Source: Pseudomonadota bacterium
GTDB lineage: Bacteria; Pseudomonadota; Gammaproteobacteria; Burkholderiales; Burkholderiaceae_C
Length of the DNA: 26,989 nt
Direction of reading: 5' to 3'
Assembly: GCA_023418355.1 (NCBI GenBank)
Contig: JAEZZU010000343.1
Coordinates: 1 to 26,989 of the forward strand
Positions 22,863 through 26,989 of this stretch are shown here, piece by piece; the stretch's first letter is position 1, and each line of letters starts with the position of its first letter. The notes beneath the pieces were generated by a model. The model did not search any database. It was not told the DNA's origin and saw only the letters and a program-made list of their open reading frames with translations. A program made the position numbers and the translations under genes.

Positions 22863-23387
22863 TTACTTCACGACGTTCTTGGCACCGCGCACAGCCACCA
22901 CTTCGATTTCCACCAGATAGGCGGGGTTGGCCAGCGCAGCGATTTCAAAGGCCGAGCGTGCAGGCAGGTTGGGCTGCTCGGCGGTTCCGAAGAACTGGGT
23001 GTAGCCCTTCATGAAGCCGGCAAAGTCCATCTTGTTGCCCTTGTTGGGGTCCTTGACCAGGAAGACCTGCATCTTGATCACATCGGACATGCTCAGGTCC
23101 ATGGACTTGAGCTGCGCTTCAATGCTTTTGAGCACGTTCACGGTCTGACCTTCGGTGTCGCCACCGTATGCAGCAGGATCAGTCGGGTCCCTGCTCTTGT
23201 CGACCACGCCAGGCACCTTGCCCGACAGATAGATGGTGCTCACACCAGGGCTGACTTCCACGGCATTGGAGATGGGAAAGCTGGAGCCGGGGATCTTGTA
23301 ACGGATCACTTCGCCCGCAGACGCTGTCGAAGAAAACACAGCCGTTGCCAGCAGACCAGCCAGCAGCAAAGGAGTACGCAAAGACAT
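22863..23387 (-). CDS. RidA/YjgF family protein with signal peptide (periplasmic imine deaminase candidate)
   Basis: 174 residues. A clear Sec signal (MSLRTPLLLAGLLATAVFSS, then TASA, cleavage before GE) precedes a RidA domain with an internal extension of about 25 residues. The key Arg that binds the substrate carboxylate is kept (Arg144 in LPARSAFEIAAL), as is the following YLVEIEVVAV with Glu160. RidA hydrolyses reactive enamines/imines to the carbonyl compound and ammonia. Family members are normally cytosolic, so export is unusual. Its place between a flavin amine oxidase/cytochrome c and azurin suggests it clears the imine product of the oxidase in the periplasm. ATG 23387 has AGAGG at 8 bases; the TTG at 23408 is not preferred. 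Confidence 0.9.
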   Translation of the reverse strand: MSLRTPLLLAGLLATAVFSSTASAGEVIRYKIPGSSFPISNAVEVSPGVSTIYLSGKVPGVVDKSRDPTDPAAYGGDTEGQTVNVLKSIEAQLKSMDLSMSDVIKMQVFLVKDPNKGNKMDFAGFMKGYTQFFGTAEQPNLPARSAFEIAALANPAYLVEIEVVAVRGAKNVVK

Positions 23388-23452
23388 GGGAATACCTCTT
23401 TCAATCAAAAAAAGTGAAGTGCCCCGCAGGTCAAAGCCCGCGGGACCGGGGA

Positions 23453-23923
23453 TTACTTGCGGAAGACCTTGACGTCTTCTGCCTTCACCGCGTCAGTGAA
23501 CTGGTTGCCAAAGTGCGTACGCACATAGTTCACCACTTCGGCGACCTGCTCGTCATCCAGACGATGGGCAAAACTGGGCATGCCATGCAAACCGTTCATG
23601 ACCACGCCCACGGGGTAGGCGCCTGCGGCCAGCTTTTCATTGCCTGCCAGCGCGGGGTAGAAACCCACTTCATGTGCGCCCTGGCCTTGCGTCATATGGC
23701 AGCCCTGGCAGATGGCCTGGTAGATCTTTTCGCCATCGCGCTGGGTGTTCAGTCGGCGATCGCTGGAAAAACCAGCCTTGAGCTGCTCGACCTGCGCATC
23801 AGAGATGGCAAACACTTCAGCAGCAGTGCCAGTGACAGGGCCTGCGAAGGCGGACAGACTGGTCATGCCAGCCAGCACCACCGCTGCGACAGACAGACCA
23901 CGGTGCAGATTCTTTGTGCTCAT
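23453..23923 (-). CDS. Periplasmic monohaem cytochrome c
   Basis: 156 residues. Signal peptide to about residue 27 (VLAGMTSLSAFAGP). The haem-binding CQGCH is at 72-76, and probable axial Met115 lies in GMPSF within a class I cytochrome c fold ending VAEVVNYVRTHFGN. AAGGAA precedes ATG 23923. It starts 28 bases after the amine oxidase stop. The most likely role is first electron acceptor of the flavoenzyme, as CycN is for nicotine oxidoreductase NicA2 in Pseudomonas putida S16. A GC-rich hairpin (CCCCG..GGTC / GACC..GGGG, about 23417-23450) lies between this gene and the RidA gene and may tune relative expression. Confidence 0.92.
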   Translation of the reverse strand: MSTKNLHRGLSVAAVVLAGMTSLSAFAGPVTGTAAEVFAISDAQVEQLKAGFSSDRRLNTQRDGEKIYQAICQGCHMTQGQGAHEVGFYPALAGNEKLAAGAYPVGVVMNGLHGMPSFAHRLDDEQVAEVVNYVRTHFGNQFTDAVKAEDVKVFRK

Positions 23924-23951
23924 AGCGTTGATTCCTTTCAGGTGGTCTGAC

Positions 23952-25538
23952 TCAAACATTCACAGCCTTGGCGTGCAGGCGCTGTACGGCGTCCAGGGCC
24001 GACAGCACGGCACCTTCCTGCCATGCGGGAATGAACGAGATGTGCTCGCCCGCCAGCACCAGACGGTTGTCGATCTGGGCCAGGTTGTCGTAGTGCTGTG
24101 CGCGCAGTTCGTCGGTCCAGGAACCGAAGCAGCCCTGAATCCATGGAATGCGGTGCCATGCCACGGATGCGCCGTTGAGGAATTCCTGCTTGTACTGGGG
24201 GTGGATCTGACTGCCGTACTCCAGCGCCAGACGGATACGTTCCTTGGGCGTGAGCGAAGCAAAGCGGTAGGCGTTGGTGTTCTCGAACGCGTAGGCGCCC
24301 AGCAGCACGGCAGGACCGGCTTGCATGTAGTCGTTCGAGGGGTAGGAAATCTGCTGGATGGGCAGGTCGGTATTGGTAATACCACCGTAGATGCGCTCGT
24401 CCTCTTCCCAGAAACGACGCTTGAATTCCAGACCGATCTTGACCGAGCTGCCGTAGGGCAGTGCCTCGATACCGGCACGCATCTTGTCGCCCACCTGGAT
24501 GTCCATTTGCGCCATGATGGATGCGGGAATCGTGCACACGCACCAGTCGGCTGTCACTTGCTGCTGCACGCCATTGCGGGTGTAGCTCACGGTCACGTTC
24601 TTTTCGCTCTGCGCAATTTTTGTGACCTTGGCACCGTACTGGATGGCATTGCCCAGATCCTTGGCCATGGCCTTGGGCAGCATGTCCATACCGCCATGGG
24701 GCTGGAAGATGGTGCTGTGGAATTCGGTCAGGTTGCCTGCACCGATCTGACCCCACAGGTTGGACTGCAGCACATCGCTCAGGCCAATGACTTCCGACGC
24801 CTTGGCGCGTGCCATCAGGCCACCGCCGTGGTCGATATCAAAGCCGCGGTATTCGCTGGTATGCAGGCTGGAGACATAGCGGTAGTCCTTGTCCAGCGCG
24901 CCAGTGCTCTTCAGGCTGGCCAGCAGCTTTTCTGCATCTTCCTTGCTGATGACCGTATCCAGAGCACCTTGGTTGACCGCCTTGGCCAGCAGCTCCGCCG
25001 TGTGTCCACGGTAGTCCGTTGCGATATGGCGGAAACGCTGGGGCTTGCCACCAAAGGCCTTGCTGTTGTGCACATAGGCGTTGTGGTTCACCTGGTTGAA
25101 CACATCCAGCTGAATGCCATAGCGACGGTACAGGTCCATCATGGCGTGGTGGTTGTGGGGCACGCGCCATGGGCCAGGGTTCAGGTAGTTGCCCTTGGCA
25201 AAGCCGACGGTCTGGGTGGTGCCGTCCAGTTCGGTCAGCACATCACCGCCGCGCAGCGACCAGGAACGGCCACCGGCGCGGTTCTGGTACTCCAGCACCG
25301 TCACTTTGTAGCCAGCATTGCGCAGCTCAATGGCCGACACCATACCTGCCAAGCCAGCACCCAGCACCACGACGGATGCGCCAGGCTTGGCCTTGCTGAG
25401 CTTGATAGGGCCGGAATACGAAGATTCAGCAGCATGGCCCAGCGTACCCATGGCGGAGTACATGGCTGCGCCACCTGCCATCTGGCCAATCATGGTGAGG
25501 AGTTTTCGCCGTGTCAGTGGAGTTTTTTCTTCTGGCAT
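23952..25538 (-). CDS. Tat-exported flavin monoamine oxidase family protein
   Basis: 528 residues. A twin-arginine signal (TRRKLL at 9-14, then a hydrophobic stretch to ~36) predicts export of the folded FAD protein. The dinucleotide-binding VVVLGAGLAG (57-65) with Glu83 and the RAGGRSW motif (87-93) bind FAD. Lys367 in VKIGLEFKRRFW corresponds to the lysine near flavin N5 in the amine oxidase family, and AGEHISFIPAWQEGA (496-510) is the C-terminal FAD motif with an aromatic Trp506. The enzyme should oxidise an amine or amino acid to its imine; the substrate cannot be read. The next gene encodes cytochrome c, arguing for dehydrogenase rather than oxidase behaviour. The ATG at 25538 has only a weak ribosome site. 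First gene of the operon, behind a sigma-54 promoter. Confidence 0.92.
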   Translation of the reverse strand: MPEEKTPLTRRKLLTMIGQMAGGAAMYSAMGTLGHAAESSYSGPIKLSKAKPGASVVVLGAGLAGMVSAIELRNAGYKVTVLEYQNRAGGRSWSLRGGDVLTELDGTTQTVGFAKGNYLNPGPWRVPHNHHAMMDLYRRYGIQLDVFNQVNHNAYVHNSKAFGGKPQRFRHIATDYRGHTAELLAKAVNQGALDTVISKEDAEKLLASLKSTGALDKDYRYVSSLHTSEYRGFDIDHGGGLMARAKASEVIGLSDVLQSNLWGQIGAGNLTEFHSTIFQPHGGMDMLPKAMAKDLGNAIQYGAKVTKIAQSEKNVTVSYTRNGVQQQVTADWCVCTIPASIMAQMDIQVGDKMRAGIEALPYGSSVKIGLEFKRRFWEEDERIYGGITNTDLPIQQISYPSNDYMQAGPAVLLGAYAFENTNAYRFASLTPKERIRLALEYGSQIHPQYKQEFLNGASVAWHRIPWIQGCFGSWTDELRAQHYDNLAQIDNRLVLAGEHISFIPAWQEGAVLSALDAVQRLHAKAVNV

Positions 25539-25559
25539 AGAACAGAGCTTTCAGTTTTC

Positions 25560-25581
25560 GACATACGAACTACCGTACGTC
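25560..25581. repeat. Dyad in the predicted leader of the amine oxidase operon
   Basis: GACATACG (25560-25567), six bases, CGTACGTC (25574-25581); 7 of 8 positions pair. It lies between the predicted transcription start (~25584) and the oxidase ATG, so it could be an operator or a leader hairpin. Confidence 0.4.
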
Positions 25582-25594
25582 ATGACCGTTTATC

Positions 25595-25609
25595 GCAACT
25601 GTCGTGCCA
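25595..25609 (-). promoter_or_regulatory. Sigma-54 (RpoN) promoter of the amine oxidase operon
   Basis: Minus strand TGGCACGACAGTTGC (25609-25595): GG at 25608-25607, ten bases, GC at 25596-25595. This matches the established TGGCACG-N4-TTGC consensus at every defined base. The predicted start is near 25584, giving a leader of about 46 bases. Confidence 0.85.
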
Positions 25610-25658
25610 GCTTTTGTTCCGTCAGCATCTCTCCTCTAAGCAGCCTTTCACACGGCCA

Positions 25659-25733
25659 TTTGCACCAAAATGTGCTGATCCGCACCAGGTCATGCCCTAA
25701 TGTGCACGCACTAACGTTGAGAAATGGTGCACA
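25659..25733. promoter_or_regulatory. Cluster of GCAC/GTGC sites, probable enhancer for the sigma-54 promoter
   Basis: TTTGCACCAAAATGTGC (25659-25675) is close to the NtrC type of site (GCAC-N7-GTGC), but with a 6-base spacer. Further half-sites are GCACCA (25682-25687), the palindrome GTGCAC at 25702-25707 and again at 25727-25732, and GCACTA (25708-25713). They lie 75-150 bases upstream of the predicted start, where enhancer-binding proteins usually bind. Apart from these and the terminator, the 261-base gap 25539-25799 has no gene. Confidence 0.55.
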
Positions 25734-25744
25734 CAAGCTGGCGC

Positions 25745-25767
25745 AAAAAAGGCCTGCACATGCAGGC
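25745..25767 (-). terminator. Rho-independent terminator of the tctC-type gene
   Basis: Minus strand GGCCTGCA / TGCAGGCC stem (between 25768 and 25751) followed by TTTTTT. It separates the binding protein gene from the amine oxidase operon, which therefore needs its own promoter. Confidence 0.88.
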
Positions 25768-25799
25768 CTCACAGGGGCGATCAGCAAGCGCTGAATGCC

Positions 25800-26780
25800 T
25801 TAGTCGATCTTTGCGCCAGATTCTTCCACCACCTGTTTCCAGTGCGCCAGCTCCGCAGGCAAGCTGTCCGCAAAGCTTTGCGGCGTGGACTGCACAGGCT
25901 CTGCGCCCAGCGTCTTCAGGCGCTCCTGCATGGCGGGGGTAGCCAGTACACGGGAGATTTCGGTATAGACCTTGTCGATGATGGGCTGCGGCGTACCAGC
26001 CGGTGCAAACAGGCCGTACCAGGATGTCACCGCCAGATCCTTGAGCACAGGAATCTCGGGGGCCAGCGGTGTAGGTTTGTCTGAGGCCACGCCCAGCACG
26101 CGCAGCTTGCCGCTGGTCACGAACGGCATCACGCCCGGGAAGCTGCCAAAGGTTACAGGCAGCTGGCCTGCCACCACATCGGTGGCTGCCGCGGCGGCGC
26201 CCTTGTAGGGCACATGCAGCATTTCCACGCCCTTCTGTTTCTTCAGTATTTCGCCCAACAGGTGGTTCAGCGTGCCATTGCCAGCCGAGGCATAGGCCAC
26301 CTGGTTCGGATGCGCCTTGGCATAGGCCACCAGCTCGTCATACGTCTTGGCGGGAAGCTGTGGGTTCACCACCAGCAGATACGGCGCCACGGCGAGCTGC
26401 ATCACCGGCGTGAAGTCCTTGATGGCATCAAAACCCGTGCGCGAATACAGGGCGGGGTTGATGGTGTGCGCGCTTTGCGCCGTCACCAGAAAGGTATAGC
26501 CATCAGGGGCACTGCGTGCCACCTGGCTGGTGCCCACGTTGCCGTTGGCACCAGCGCGGTTTTCCACGATCACGGGCTGGCCCAGCGAATTTTCCAGACT
26601 CTGCGCCACGGCACGCGCAATCACGTCATTGGCGCCGCCGGGGTTCTGCGGCACGACAAAGGTAATGGGCTTGGTGGGCCAGCTGTCCTGCGCGCAGACG
26701 GCAGGCGCAACGGTAGAGAACAGGGTGGCAGCAACCGCCGCCAAAGCAGCGCGGCGAGAGAACGTGGCATGCACAGGCAT
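25800..26780 (-). CDS. TctC/Bug family periplasmic solute-binding protein
   Basis: 326 residues. The signal peptide contains SRRAALAAVAATLF and a probable cleavage after AVCA near residue 30. The mature WPTKPITFVVPQNPGGANDVIARAVAQSLENSLGQPVIVENRAGANGNVG is the hallmark of the Bug family. Members bind carboxylates and related small metabolites for the TctAB permease. No permease genes are visible, so it is an orphan of the kind that is abundant in Comamonadaceae and Bordetella. TTGGAG lies 8 bases before ATG 26780; the open frame continues to 26981 without support. A terminator follows 33 bases after the stop. The ligand is unknown. Confidence 0.92.
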   Translation of the reverse strand: MPVHATFSRRAALAAVAATLFSTVAPAVCAQDSWPTKPITFVVPQNPGGANDVIARAVAQSLENSLGQPVIVENRAGANGNVGTSQVARSAPDGYTFLVTAQSAHTINPALYSRTGFDAIKDFTPVMQLAVAPYLLVVNPQLPAKTYDELVAYAKAHPNQVAYASAGNGTLNHLLGEILKKQKGVEMLHVPYKGAAAAATDVVAGQLPVTFGSFPGVMPFVTSGKLRVLGVASDKPTPLAPEIPVLKDLAVTSWYGLFAPAGTPQPIIDKVYTEISRVLATPAMQERLKTLGAEPVQSTPQSFADSLPAELAHWKQVVEESGAKID

Positions 26781-26912
26781 CACAACTCCAAGTACGTCAA
26801 TGGGAAGCCGACCGCTGCGCACAGCGGTGATGAAAACGGACTTGCTGCTTGTGGCGTGCAAGAAAAATTGGTTCATCACGGAATGTCGGGGTAGTTGCCC
26901 CTCAAACAGAAA

Positions 26913-26974
26913 CAGCGGTGACATTTCAAGCATGATGGTTGTGCGACCAATCAACATGCAAGAAAGCACCGCTG
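26913..26974. repeat. 62-base imperfect dyad upstream of the tctC-type gene
   Basis: Outer arms CAGCGGTG (26913-26920) / CACCGCTG (26967-26974) are perfect. Inside, TTTC/GAAA, GCATG/CATGC and TGGTTG/CCAATCA pair around a short centre, so most of the 62 bases are symmetric. It lies 130-195 bases before the start codon and may be an operator or a large hairpin; the window ends just after it. A smaller GGGG-TAGTTG-CCCC dyad is at about 26888-26901. Confidence 0.5.
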
Positions 26975-26989
26975 CATGCACAAAGATAC

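Noticed and set aside
23745..25700. 651-residue plus-strand open frame opposite the cytochrome and amine oxidase genes
   Set aside because: It spans two real minus-strand genes and the promoter region, with low-complexity His/Gln-rich translation.
26781..26981. 67-residue N-terminal extension of the TctC-type protein
   Set aside because: The signal peptide and a good ribosome site define ATG 26780; the extension would bury the signal peptide.
1..26989. CRISPR arrays, tRNA/rRNA genes, insertion sequences or integrase-linked sites
   Set aside because: None could be recognised on either strand; the repeats present are dispersed palindromes, not regularly spaced direct repeats.

Overview
The window looks like a chromosomal segment of a Comamonas-like betaproteobacterium (Burkholderiales, Comamonadaceae). 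The evidence is a GC-rich sequence, Omp32-type trimeric porins, a TctC/Bug solute-binding protein, tandem cyanophycin synthetases and a family of dispersed intergenic palindromes carrying a CAAGCGCTAGC-type arm, of a kind I recall from Comamonadaceae genomes. I see no rRNA, tRNA, CRISPR array, prophage or insertion sequence. The gene content is mostly housekeeping and catabolic, densely packed and with little sign of mobile DNA.

Left part (1-5760). A divergent cyanophycin module: a short CphA-like synthetase with a degenerate Mur-ligase P-loop (141-2141, minus) and the first 19 codons of a second, canonical-looking cphA (1-57, minus). Facing them is a plus-strand pair whose stop and start codons overlap, an ABC exporter-like protein with a zinc ribbon and a DUF1854 protein. 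Next comes a small gene of unknown function behind a near-consensus sigma-28 (FliA) promoter.

Middle part (5780-21812). Minus-strand genes for a luciferase-like oxidoreductase and a 5'-nucleotidase; a small membrane protein, cobC and cobS (late cobalamin assembly); and ilvA. Between ilvA and a plus-strand osmC-family gene is a candidate structured small RNA or attenuator with its own promoter and terminator. Two porins follow. Then comes a sugar-phosphate cluster: a HexR-like RpiR regulator, divergent from transaldolase, a KASIII-family synthase and pgi. DUF2789 and a succinate-semialdehyde-type dehydrogenase lie beyond, on the minus strand.

Right part (22261-26989). The most distinctive locus is a minus-strand operon encoding a Tat-exported flavin amine oxidase, a c-type cytochrome, a RidA-family protein with a Sec signal peptide, and azurin. 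All four are predicted to be periplasmic. Together they suggest a complete unit: amine oxidation, clearance of the resulting imine by RidA, and electron transfer through cytochrome c and azurin to the respiratory chain, instead of to oxygen. The operon has a textbook sigma-54 promoter (GG-N10-GC) about 57 bases upstream of the first start codon and a cluster of NtrC-like GCAC/GTGC sites further upstream. This suggests nitrogen-controlled amine scavenging. A TctC-type binding protein gene with its own terminator lies upstream of the operon.

All calls come from reading sequence and translations. Family names rest on recognised motifs, not on database searches.
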